A DNA stretch of 64,000 bases. Origin: Comamonadaceae bacterium (GTDB taxonomy: Bacteria; Pseudomonadota; Gammaproteobacteria; Burkholderiales; Burkholderiaceae_C). Every line of letters begins with the position of its first letter. The stretch's first letter is position 1. Below are positions 19,148 through 27,009 of this stretch, piece after piece. Position numbers and translations under genes: made by a program. A model generated the notes under the pieces. The model worked only from the letters and a program-made list of their open reading frames with translations. It ran no database searches and had not been told where the DNA came from. The stretch spans positions 62,001 through 126,000 of the forward strand of contig JAIXUG010000014.1 of NCBI GenBank assembly GCA_027484105.1, written 5' to 3'.

Positions 19148-20901
19148 GCCCGATGCCCCGCACACCCGCTTGGATACCGCGCTTGGTGGCGCTGTTGCCT
19201 GCCCGCTACCAGCAGGGCAAGATGCCCTACGTTTTTTTCTTCGCGCTCGTGGTGATCGCGGTGCTCTTGACCTATGCCGTCGTCAGCCCCTATGCCTATG
19301 CGAGCGTGATGTTCAGCAGCTTTGCCGCGTGCCTGCTCGTTTTGCTGGTCTTGGTCAACCGGGGCTTTTCCCTGAACTGGGCCATCCATTTGGGCACGGG
19401 CTTGGGGGCCTGCATGATGTTTTATGCGGTTTGGGCCAGCGGGGGTGTTTACTCGCCCCGTCTGGCCTGGTTGTTGATTGTGCCTTTGACCCCTTTTTAT
19501 GTGATTGGCCGCAGGGCGGGTTTTTTCTGGCTGCTGGCCGTGCTGGTTTTGCAAGGTGTGATGGTGATGTCCAACCACCTGGGATGGATCCAATCTTTTG
19601 AGACCGGCACGGCCCATGTGTTTTCGTCTTTTTTGACCTACACGCTGGTGACTTGTGTGTTGATTGTGGTGCCCTTGATGTACGACCACATGTATCGCCA
19701 AGTCCTTGAAAAAAGCCGCAACCACCAGCGCGAGCTGGAGGCCAAACGGGAGGAGCTGGAGCACACCTCGGCCATGCGCGAACATTTCATTGCCACGGTG
19801 AGTCATGAACTGCGCACGCCCATGAACGCGATATTGGGATTCAACGCATTGCTGTTGTCGCGTGTGCAGGACAAGCCCGAGGCCCTCAAGGTGCTCAACC
19901 ATACCCACCAGTCAGCGGATCACCTGATGACGGTGATCAACGACATCCTCGACTACTCCCAATTGCAAACCGGACAACTGGTCATTCAGCTTGAAACTTT
20001 CGAGCTGCGACCCTTGGCAGAACACGCTTTTGAGTTGTTCAAGCTACGCGTGGACAGCATGGATTTGAGCTACCGCTTGGTGCTGGATGACAAATTGCCC
20101 GTTTGGGTCACGACCGATCGAAACCGGCTGTTGCAGGTGTTGGTGAATTTGTTGGGCAATGCGCTCAAATTCACGCACCAGGGCTCGGTGGTGTTGCGTG
20201 TGAAATGGACCCATCCCGGCGTGGAGTTTTCGGTACAGGACACAGGAATTGGCATTGCCAAAGAAAGGCAAGACCAGATTTTCAAGCGCTTTATGCAAGC
20301 CGAAAACGACACCCAAACTTTGTACGGCGGCAATGGTTTGGGTTTGGCGATTTCGCAAAAAGTGGCGCAGTTGTTGGGCGGCGAGATCGGCTTTGAAAGC
20401 GAGTCTGGGCAAGGGTCGCGCTTTTGGCTTCGCTTGCCTTTGATGCCTGCTGCAGCACCCGCCAAGTCGGCTGAGCAACACCTTTTGCCTTTGCAAAGCG
20501 CAGGCACCGCCTGGACTTTTTTGGTGGCGGACGACCACCCGGTCAACCGCTTGCTGCTCAAGCAGGTGTTGCAAAACGCGTGGCCCCAAAGCACCGTTCT
20601 GGAAGCCGTGGATGGGGAAAAGACTTTGGAGGTTTTGCGCCAGCATGCCGTGGACCTGGTGTTCATGGACATGGTCATGCCGGTCATGGACGGTATCGAT
20701 GCCACGGAATTCATTCGCCAAGACGCGATGGACCGCATCCGACAGGTGCCTGTGCTCGGTTTGACCGCCAACGTCAACCCCGTGGATTTGGTGCGCTTCA
20801 AGGCGGCAGGCCTCAGCGATGTGATGCTCAAACCTTTCGACCCTGCCCAGTTGTGTCACCGGGTCGAGCCCTTGTTGTTGGCCAAAGGCGGTGCCGCGTG
20901 A
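19144..20901 (+). CDS. Membrane hybrid histidine kinase/response regulator (second of a tandem pair)
   Basis: 585 residues from a GTG overlapping the previous stop. The architecture is the same as its neighbour: about six spans in residues 25-185, a coiled coil (KSRNHQRELEAKREELEHTS), HisKA with His221 (VSHELRTPMNAILGF), ATPase motifs LLGNALKFTH, DTGIGIAKERQ and GGNGLGLAIS, then a receiver with Asp at about 509 (VFMDMVMPVMDG). The close match in layout and spacing indicates gene duplication. It overlaps the BenE-type gene (GTGA), so sensor and transporter are co-translated. Confidence 0.93.
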   Translation: MSPMPRTPAWIPRLVALLPARYQQGKMPYVFFFALVVIAVLLTYAVVSPYAYASVMFSSFAACLLVLLVLVNRGFSLNWAIHLGTGLGACMMFYAVWASGGVYSPRLAWLLIVPLTPFYVIGRRAGFFWLLAVLVLQGVMVMSNHLGWIQSFETGTAHVFSSFLTYTLVTCVLIVVPLMYDHMYRQVLEKSRNHQRELEAKREELEHTSAMREHFIATVSHELRTPMNAILGFNALLLSRVQDKPEALKVLNHTHQSADHLMTVINDILDYSQLQTGQLVIQLETFELRPLAEHAFELFKLRVDSMDLSYRLVLDDKLPVWVTTDRNRLLQVLVNLLGNALKFTHQGSVVLRVKWTHPGVEFSVQDTGIGIAKERQDQIFKRFMQAENDTQTLYGGNGLGLAISQKVAQLLGGEIGFESESGQGSRFWLRLPLMPAAAPAKSAEQHLLPLQSAGTAWTFLVADDHPVNRLLLKQVLQNAWPQSTVLEAVDGEKTLEVLRQHAVDLVFMDMVMPVMDGIDATEFIRQDAMDRIRQVPVLGLTANVNPVDLVRFKAAGLSDVMLKPFDPAQLCHRVEPLLLAKGGAA

Positions 20902-22073
20902 GAAGCATTTGGCGCGACTTTTCGGTGTCCACGGGGGTGGCTGGTTTTGTGGCGGTGTTGGTGGGCTTCACCAGTTCGGCGGCGATCGTGTTTTCGGCCG
21001 CGCAAGCCTTGGGGGCCTCGTCTGAACAAATCGTGTCCTGGATGTGGGCCTTGGGTCTGGGCATGGGCGTCACCAGTCTGGGTTTGAGCCTGTGGTACCG
21101 ACAGCCGGTGCTGACGGCCTGGTCAACACCCGGCGCGGCGGTCTTGGCCGTGAGCCAGGGCGTGAGCTTGCCAGAGGCCACGGGGGCCTTCATCGTCTGC
21201 GCGCTCTTGATCATGTGGGTCGGTTACAGCGGCTGGTTTGAACGCTTGATGTCCAAAATTCCTCTGGCGCTGGCCAGCGCTTTGCTGGCCGGGGTGTTGG
21301 CCCGCTTTGCGCTGGACGCCGTGGGGGCTGTGGCGCATGCGCCGGTGTTGGTGTTGGCCATGACCCTGGCCTATCTGCTCGGTCGGCGTTGGTGGCCGCG
21401 TTGGTCGGTGCCCCTTGTGTTGTTGGTGGGCATGGGGGTGGCGGCACTGCAAGGCCAGCTGCACCTGTCCAGTGTGGCCTGGACTTGGGCTGTGCCCGTC
21501 TGGGTGAGCCCGGCTTGGAGCTGGGCCGCCATGGTCAGCGTGGCCTTGCCCCTATTTGTGGTGACCATGGCTTCGCAAAACTTGCCGGGTGTGGCGGCGC
21601 AGCGGGCTTCGGGTTATGACACGCCGATCTCTCCCGTGGTGGGGGCGACCGGTTTGGCCAGCCTGGTCTTGGCCCCTTTTGGCGGCTATGCCCTCAATTT
21701 GGCGGCGATCACGGCGGCGATTTGCATGGGCAAAGAAGCCCATGCCGACCCCAGCCGCCGTTACACCGCCTCGGTCGCGGCGGGCTTGTTGTACATCGCT
21801 TTGGGTTTGGCGGGGGGCACCATCGTCAGCCTGATGGCGGCGTTTCCACAGGCGCTCGTTTTGGCCGTGGCTGGTTTGGCTTTGCTCGGCACCATGGCTT
21901 CGGGCCTGGCGGTGGCCGTCAAAGACGAGCAGCACCGCGAAGCTGCGCTGCTCACCTTTTTGGTGACCTTGTCGGGCGTCACGCTGATGGGCGTGGGCTC
22001 GGCTTTTTGGGGCGTGGTGGTCGGCGGTTTGGCGCAGTGGTTGTGGACACGACGCGCCTGGGCTTTACATTGA
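20898..22073 (+). CDS. BenE family transporter (benzoate/H+ symporter type)
   Basis: 391 residues from GTG 20898, which overlaps the kinase stop; longer in-frame readings upstream only shadow the kinase gene. About eleven hydrophobic spans cover the protein. The start GFVAVLVGFTSSAAIVFSAAQA and the block PLFVVTMASQNLPGVAAQR are characteristic of BenE. Known members import benzoate with protons, but no benzoate catabolic genes are present, so the cargo is uncertain. It is the last gene of the run that begins at parA. Confidence 0.9.
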   Translation: MRSIWRDFSVSTGVAGFVAVLVGFTSSAAIVFSAAQALGASSEQIVSWMWALGLGMGVTSLGLSLWYRQPVLTAWSTPGAAVLAVSQGVSLPEATGAFIVCALLIMWVGYSGWFERLMSKIPLALASALLAGVLARFALDAVGAVAHAPVLVLAMTLAYLLGRRWWPRWSVPLVLLVGMGVAALQGQLHLSSVAWTWAVPVWVSPAWSWAAMVSVALPLFVVTMASQNLPGVAAQRASGYDTPISPVVGATGLASLVLAPFGGYALNLAAITAAICMGKEAHADPSRRYTASVAAGLLYIALGLAGGTIVSLMAAFPQALVLAVAGLALLGTMASGLAVAVKDEQHREAALLTFLVTLSGVTLMGVGSAFWGVVVGGLAQWLWTRRAWALH

Positions 22074-22219
22074 AAAAACCAACTCACAAGGCCAGCATTG
22101 GCCGCGCCATCGGTCTCGGGAGTCTGCCAAGCCGTTCATTGAGAGGCATGGCCTGCGCTGCCTCCTTGAAGTTCAGGATGGGGCAAACCCGGTTGGGGAG
22201 ATTGTCGGATCGATATGTA

Positions 22220-22987
22220 ATGGATGAGGTGAATCAGGCGAGAAGGTGGATCGTGTACCTCAGTGGAAAACAAACAACGTTGCTGAGCCAAATCATGCAG
22301 ACCTTGGCAGAGCCCCATGAAGAACGGGAAATCCGTGAAATCATGGGCGACTTGGTTATGCAATTGCTGGGGGCTCAGTTCTATGCCAGTTTCGTCTGGC
22401 AGCCGGGGTCATTGAGCTTTACCCAGCCGATCCACATCAACATGGACCCGATGAACCTTCGGGCCTATGAAAGTTATTACCAATTCCATGACCCGATAAC
22501 GCCCCTGATGCAGCGTTATCAGGTCGCCGTGCGCGCAACCGATGTGATGGCCCAAGAAGACCTGAAAAAAACCGAGTTCTTCAATGATTTCTTGCACAAG
22601 GATGGCTTGTATTGGGGTGTGAACCTGTATGCCTGGCACCAAGGGCAGAACCTGGGTGACATGCGCATCTGGCGCGACAAGCGCCGTGTCAACTTTTCCC
22701 TCGATGAACTGCGCTTGCTGGACATGCTGCAGCCAGCTTTTGTGACGGCATTGGCGCGTGCACAAAAGCCGAGCCAGCGCGATGAGTTGCAACTCAATAC
22801 TTTGTCACAGCGCCTGACGCCACGTGAGCAAGACACAGCACGCCTGGTGATGCTGGGCTTGCCGGACAAGGAAATCGCACGGACCTTGCAGATTTCAAGC
22901 ACCACCGTACGCACACATCTGGAAAATGCTTTTCGAAAAGTGGGCGTCAGCAACCGCGCAGCACTGGTGCACAAGCTGAGAGTGTGA
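22220..22987 (+). CDS. LuxR family transcriptional regulator (GerE helix-turn-helix)
   Basis: 255 residues from ATG 22220 (MDEVNQARRW); in-frame ATGs at 22178 and 22148 are possible starts because no site has a clear ribosome sequence. The C-terminal GerE domain is LTPREQDTARLVMLGLPDKE then RTLQISSTTVRTHLENAF. The N-terminal 180 residues have no receiver-type phosphorylation motif and no recognisable homoserine lactone pattern, so the signal is unknown. It sits just before the amidase gene in the same direction and could control it. Confidence 0.85.
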   Translation: MDEVNQARRWIVYLSGKQTTLLSQIMQTLAEPHEEREIREIMGDLVMQLLGAQFYASFVWQPGSLSFTQPIHINMDPMNLRAYESYYQFHDPITPLMQRYQVAVRATDVMAQEDLKKTEFFNDFLHKDGLYWGVNLYAWHQGQNLGDMRIWRDKRRVNFSLDELRLLDMLQPAFVTALARAQKPSQRDELQLNTLSQRLTPREQDTARLVMLGLPDKEIARTLQISSTTVRTHLENAFRKVGVSNRAALVHKLRV

Positions 22988-23088
22988 GCGCCCCTGTCTC
23001 CTGACTCTTTAGGATGGTTCATTGCAGAAGGTCTGCCTAGCATGAACGGAACGTCTATCCGGGCGTTTCAACATCCAAGGAGACCTTC

Positions 23089-24714
23089 ATGACCCCCAAT
23101 GCATCACGTCGACATTTTTTCAAAAGCACGGGCGCTGTTTCAGCCGCCGCCATGATGGGTGGCGTGGGCTTGAGCGCCTGTGGCGGCAGCAGTGCCGTCG
23201 CCGCACTGACTGTCGATGAACAGTTGGCACTCACCGCCACGCAGGCGCTGACCGCCTACAAGGCGGGTAGCCTGACAGCCACCGCTTATGTCACCAACCT
23301 GATCCAACGCGCCAAGTCATTGTCTGACCTGAACGCCATGATCACCCTTGACGAAGTGGGTGCCTTGGCTGCGGCCAAACAAGTCGATGCCGATCGCGCC
23401 GCAGGCAAAACACTCGGCGTATTGGCTGGACTGCCGATTGTGGTCAAAGACAACATCAACACCAAAGGGATGAAAACCACGGGCGGCACCTCTTCGCTGC
23501 GCAATTTCACTCCCAAAACCAATGCGCCCAGCGTACAAAAGCTGGTCGATGCGGGCGCCATCATTTTGGGCAAGTCCAATTTGCATGAATGGGCCTTTGG
23601 CATCACCAACACCAATTTCACCTTGGGCATTGACCCCATCACCAAAGAAGCCACTCGGCCCTGCAAAAACCCCTACGACAACACCCGCATCCCCGGCGGC
23701 TCTTCGGGTGGCACGGCGGTGGCCATTGCCGCAAGGTTTGCGCCAGCGGGCCTGGGCACGGACACAGGCGGCTCGACCCGCGTGCCCGCATCGTTTTGCG
23801 GTATTGCGGGCTTTCGCCCCTCGGTGGGTGAAGGCGCTGGGAAGGGTCGCCGTTACCCCGACACCGCCAACGATGCGCTGCCGATCAGCACGACGCGCGA
23901 CACCGTCGGCCCCATGGGTCGCACCGTCGCAGACATTGCCTTGCTTGATGCGGTCATCACGGGCGGTGCAGTGCCCACCGCCAAAACGCTCAAAGGTTTG
24001 AAAATCGGCATACCCGCTGCCTTCTGGACCGATCTGGATGACGGCGTCAAGACGGTGGCGGATGCCGCCAAGAAAAAGCTGGCGGATACGGGCGTGGTGT
24101 TTGTCGATGCCGACCTGACCGGGATCATGGCGCTCAACGATGCGATCTCTTTCCCGATTGCTTTGCATGAACCCATCGCGGCGATCCCTGCATATTTGAC
24201 CGCCAACAATGCACCCGTCACCACCGTGGCTCAGGTGCAGTCCGGATTGGCCAGCCCTGACGTGGTGGGTGCTTTTGGTGCGATTGCGGGCGATGTCTTT
24301 TTCGCCGCCTATGCCGCTGCCATGGTCCCCACGACAGGTGGCCGCGCACAACTGCAAAAACTCTACAAAGACTACTTTGTGGCGCAAGGCGTGGAGTGCG
24401 TGTTGTTTCCAACGACCCTTTTGGCGGCACCCAAGATCGATGCAGCAACGGGCTCCAGTTCAGGAAAATTGCCCTACACCGTCGGCGGTGTGGCGAAACA
24501 AACCGCACGCGACACCTTTAGCACCTGCATCTTCCATACCGACCCTTGCACCAACGCCGGCATTCCCAGTCTGTCGATCCCTGCGGGTCTGACAGCCGCA
24601 GGCTTGCCTGTGGGCATGGAGATCGACGGCCCCTTGGGCTCAGATGCCAATTTGCTGGCCATTGGCATGGCCATGGAAGCGGTGTGGGGCTCGGTCAGGG
24701 CACCCGCGCTCTGA
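23089..24714 (+). CDS. Amidase signature family hydrolase, exported lipoprotein
   Basis: 541 residues. The N-terminus has a twin-arginine-like SRRHFFK and a lipobox LSAC, giving a predicted lipidated Cys31, so the enzyme is probably exported and anchored. The amidase triad is complete: Lys120 (LPIVVKDN), cis-Ser205 (GGSSGG) and nucleophile Ser229 (GTDTGGSTRVPA). It hydrolyses a carboxamide; related enzymes include indoleacetamide hydrolases and peptide amidases, and I cannot choose between them. An AAGGAGA ribosome site precedes the ATG. It is convergent with the D-lactate-type dehydrogenase, with a strong hairpin between. Confidence 0.93.
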   Translation: MTPNASRRHFFKSTGAVSAAAMMGGVGLSACGGSSAVAALTVDEQLALTATQALTAYKAGSLTATAYVTNLIQRAKSLSDLNAMITLDEVGALAAAKQVDADRAAGKTLGVLAGLPIVVKDNINTKGMKTTGGTSSLRNFTPKTNAPSVQKLVDAGAIILGKSNLHEWAFGITNTNFTLGIDPITKEATRPCKNPYDNTRIPGGSSGGTAVAIAARFAPAGLGTDTGGSTRVPASFCGIAGFRPSVGEGAGKGRRYPDTANDALPISTTRDTVGPMGRTVADIALLDAVITGGAVPTAKTLKGLKIGIPAAFWTDLDDGVKTVADAAKKKLADTGVVFVDADLTGIMALNDAISFPIALHEPIAAIPAYLTANNAPVTTVAQVQSGLASPDVVGAFGAIAGDVFFAAYAAAMVPTTGGRAQLQKLYKDYFVAQGVECVLFPTTLLAAPKIDAATGSSSGKLPYTVGGVAKQTARDTFSTCIFHTDPCTNAGIPSLSIPAGLTAAGLPVGMEIDGPLGSDANLLAIGMAMEAVWGSVRAPAL

Positions 24715-24727
24715 TGTTGTGACATGT

Positions 24728-24751
24728 GCAAGGCCTGGTCACAGGCCTTGC
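24728..24751. terminator. Hairpin between convergent genes
   Basis: GCAAGGCCTG (24728-24737) and CAGGCCTTGC (24742-24751) form a perfect 10-bp stem with a GTCA loop. It lies between the amidase stop and the dehydrogenase stop. Neither side has a long T run, so it could be a terminator or an mRNA-end stabiliser. Confidence 0.55.
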
Positions 24752-24757
24752 GCAAAC

Positions 24758-26185
24758 TCACATCGAGAAAATCTTCCCCGGGTTCATGATGTTGTGCGGG
24801 TCCAGCGCCCGCTTGATGGTGCGCATCATGTCCACCGCACCTTCACCGGTTTCGGTGCGCAAGAAGTCCATCTTGTGCAGGCCAATGCCGTGCTCGCCAG
24901 TGCAGGTGCCGCCCAAGCGCAGGGCACGGCTGACCAGTTGCTGGTTCAGTGCTTCGGCGGTTTCGCACTCTTGCGGGTTGTTTGGGTCGATCAAATAGCC
25001 AAAGTGGAAGTTGCCGTCGCCCACATGGCCCACCAAAAAGTAAGGCAGGCCGCTGGCATCGGTTTCGGTGATGGAGTCGAGCAGGCAATCGGCCAGGCGG
25101 CTGATCGGCACGCAGGTGTCGGTGCTGATGGCGCGGCAGCCGGGTTTGCTCTGGATGGCTGCAAAGTAGGCGTTGTGACGTGCTGTCCACAAGCGCGTGC
25201 GCTCTTCGGGGGTGGTGGCCCATTCAAACGCATTGCCGCCGAATTCGCTGGCGATCTCTTGGACGGTTTCGGCTTGTTCCTTCACGCCTGCAGGCGAGCC
25301 GTGGAATTCCATGAGCAACATGGGCTCTTCGCGCAGGCCCAGCTTGGCATAGGCGTTGACCATGCGCACCGTGTTGTGGTCGATCAGCTCCACCCGGGCA
25401 ATCGGCACGCCCAGCTGGATGGTCTGGATGACGGTGTGCACCGCCGCCTCGATGCTGGGGAAGGAGCAAATGGCCGCCGAGATGGCTTCGGGCAAGGGGT
25501 ACAGGCGCACGGTGATTTCGGTGATCACGCCCAGCGTGCCTTCGCTGCCCACCATCAGGCGCGTCAGGTCGTAACCGGCGCTCGACTTCTTGGCGCGGGT
25601 GCCGGTGCGGATGACTTCACCGGCCGAGGTGACCACTTCCATGGCCAGCACGTTCTCGCGCATGGTGCCGTAGCGCACGGCGTTGGTGCCGCTGGCGCGC
25701 GTGGCGCTCATGCCGCCAATGGTGGCGTCCGCACCCGGGTCGATCGGGAAGAACAGCCCGGTGGACTTGATTTCTTCGTTGAGTTGCTTGCGCGTCACGC
25801 CCGGCTGCACCGTCACGGTCAGATCTTCGGCGTTGATGGACAGCACCTTGTTCATGCGCGTCAGGTCGATGCTGATGCCGCCTTGCACCGCCAGCAAATG
25901 GCCTTCGAGGGAAGAACCCACGCCAAACGGGATGACGGGCACCTGGTGCTCGGCGCAGAGTTTGACCGCGTCGGCCACGTCTTGTGTGCACTCGGCAAAC
26001 ACTACCGCAGCCGGTGGTGGCACCGTGGTGAAGGCCGATTCGTCGCGTCCGTGCTGCTCGCGCACCACCAGCGCCGTCGAGCAGTTGTTGCCAAAACGGG
26101 CTTTCAGGGCCGCTAAAAATGCCTCTGGCACGGTGCGCTGCGTGACTTCGGGGGCCAGGTGGGCGGCAGGGGTCGGGGCGTTCAT
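24758..26185 (-). CDS. FAD-linked oxidase, D-lactate dehydrogenase (cytochrome)/GlcD type
   Basis: 475 residues from ATG 26185, which has a GGAG ribosome site; a longer reading to 26269 is unlikely. The PCMH FAD domain is marked by VPVIPFGVGSSLEGHLLA and PGADATIGGMSATRASGTNA. The C-terminal substrate domain has HVGDGNFHFGYLIDP and GTCTGEHGIGLHK. It oxidises a 2-hydroxy acid such as D-lactate and passes electrons to the respiratory chain. No GlcE/GlcF partners are next to it, which favours the single-subunit D-lactate dehydrogenase type. Confidence 0.9.
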   Translation of the reverse strand: MNAPTPAAHLAPEVTQRTVPEAFLAALKARFGNNCSTALVVREQHGRDESAFTTVPPPAAVVFAECTQDVADAVKLCAEHQVPVIPFGVGSSLEGHLLAVQGGISIDLTRMNKVLSINAEDLTVTVQPGVTRKQLNEEIKSTGLFFPIDPGADATIGGMSATRASGTNAVRYGTMRENVLAMEVVTSAGEVIRTGTRAKKSSAGYDLTRLMVGSEGTLGVITEITVRLYPLPEAISAAICSFPSIEAAVHTVIQTIQLGVPIARVELIDHNTVRMVNAYAKLGLREEPMLLMEFHGSPAGVKEQAETVQEIASEFGGNAFEWATTPEERTRLWTARHNAYFAAIQSKPGCRAISTDTCVPISRLADCLLDSITETDASGLPYFLVGHVGDGNFHFGYLIDPNNPQECETAEALNQQLVSRALRLGGTCTGEHGIGLHKMDFLRTETGEGAVDMMRTIKRALDPHNIMNPGKIFSM

Positions 26186-26319
26186 GGGTGTCTCCAGTGG
26201 GGGCAAGCGGTGGCCCGCTGTGCAAGTGAAAGCGGAGTTTACGCCGCAAACAATGGCCTTGCTGTCCACTGTCAGACAAGTTGCAGCCAGTTGGCCGACA
26301 ATCGCTCATCTGTGCAGGA

Positions 26320-26340
26320 GCCCACCCCGGTGGGCGTTTT
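26320..26340 (+). terminator. Hairpin with T run upstream of the cobalamin adenosyltransferase gene
   Basis: GCCCAC (26320-26325) pairs with GTGGGC (26330-26335) around CCCG and is followed by GTTTT. No plus-strand gene ends just before it, so it may act as a leader attenuator or be chance. Confidence 0.35.
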
Positions 26341-26383
26341 CCCCCATCCTGCACACTTGAGTGAACACAAACAGAGCAAGACC

Positions 26384-26950
26384 ATGGGCAACCGACTCAC
26401 ACAAATCGCCACCCGCACCGGGGACAACGGCACCACCGGCCTCGGCAACAACCAGCGCGTGTCCAAAAACAGCCTGCGCGTGCATGCCATGGGCGAGGTG
26501 GACGAGTTGAACTCGCACATCGGCGTGTTGCTGTGCGAAGACATGCCTGCCGACGTGCGCGAGGTGCTGGTGGAAGTGCAGCACCAGCTGTTCAACCTGG
26601 GCGGCGAGCTGTCCATTCCTGGCTTTGAATTGCTGAAAGTGGAGGCTGTGGCGGCCTTGGACGAGGCGCTCGAAAAATACAACGCCCAGTTGCCCAAGCT
26701 CGAAGAATTCATTTTGCCCGCGGGCACACGCGGTGCATCGCAGGCCCATGTGTGTCGCACCGTGGCGCGCCGCGCCGAGCGGGCGTGTGTGGCCTTGGGC
26801 AACGAAGAGGCGATCAACGAAACCCCCCGCCAATACCTCAACCGCTTGTCAGACTTGATGTTTGTGTTGGCCCGCGTGCTCAACCGCATGAATGGCGGCG
26901 ATGACGTGTACTGGAAGAGCGCACGCATGCAAAAAGGCCCCGCAGCCTGA
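26384..26950 (+). CDS. Cob(I)alamin adenosyltransferase, PduO type
   Basis: 188 residues from ATG 26384. The N-terminus TRTGDNGTTGLG is the ATP-binding signature of PduO-type enzymes. The conserved helix block VCRTVARRAER and the C-terminal NRLSDLMFVLAR also match. It transfers the adenosyl group of ATP to reduced cobalamin to make coenzyme B12. The upstream 198-base gap with the divergent dehydrogenase contains a hairpin but no recognisable B12 riboswitch to my eye. Confidence 0.95.
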   Translation: MGNRLTQIATRTGDNGTTGLGNNQRVSKNSLRVHAMGEVDELNSHIGVLLCEDMPADVREVLVEVQHQLFNLGGELSIPGFELLKVEAVAALDEALEKYNAQLPKLEEFILPAGTRGASQAHVCRTVARRAERACVALGNEEAINETPRQYLNRLSDLMFVLARVLNRMNGGDDVYWKSARMQKGPAA

Positions 26951-27009
26951 GGGTTTGAGGGCTGTCACCTAGGTGCATGTTTCAGGGTTGATGCGCGTGA
27001 CACCGGGGC

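Noticed and set aside
26186-26383. Possible cobalamin riboswitch before the adenosyltransferase gene
   Set aside because: I could not find the B12-box sequence or the expected multi-stem layout, and the gap is short for this class.
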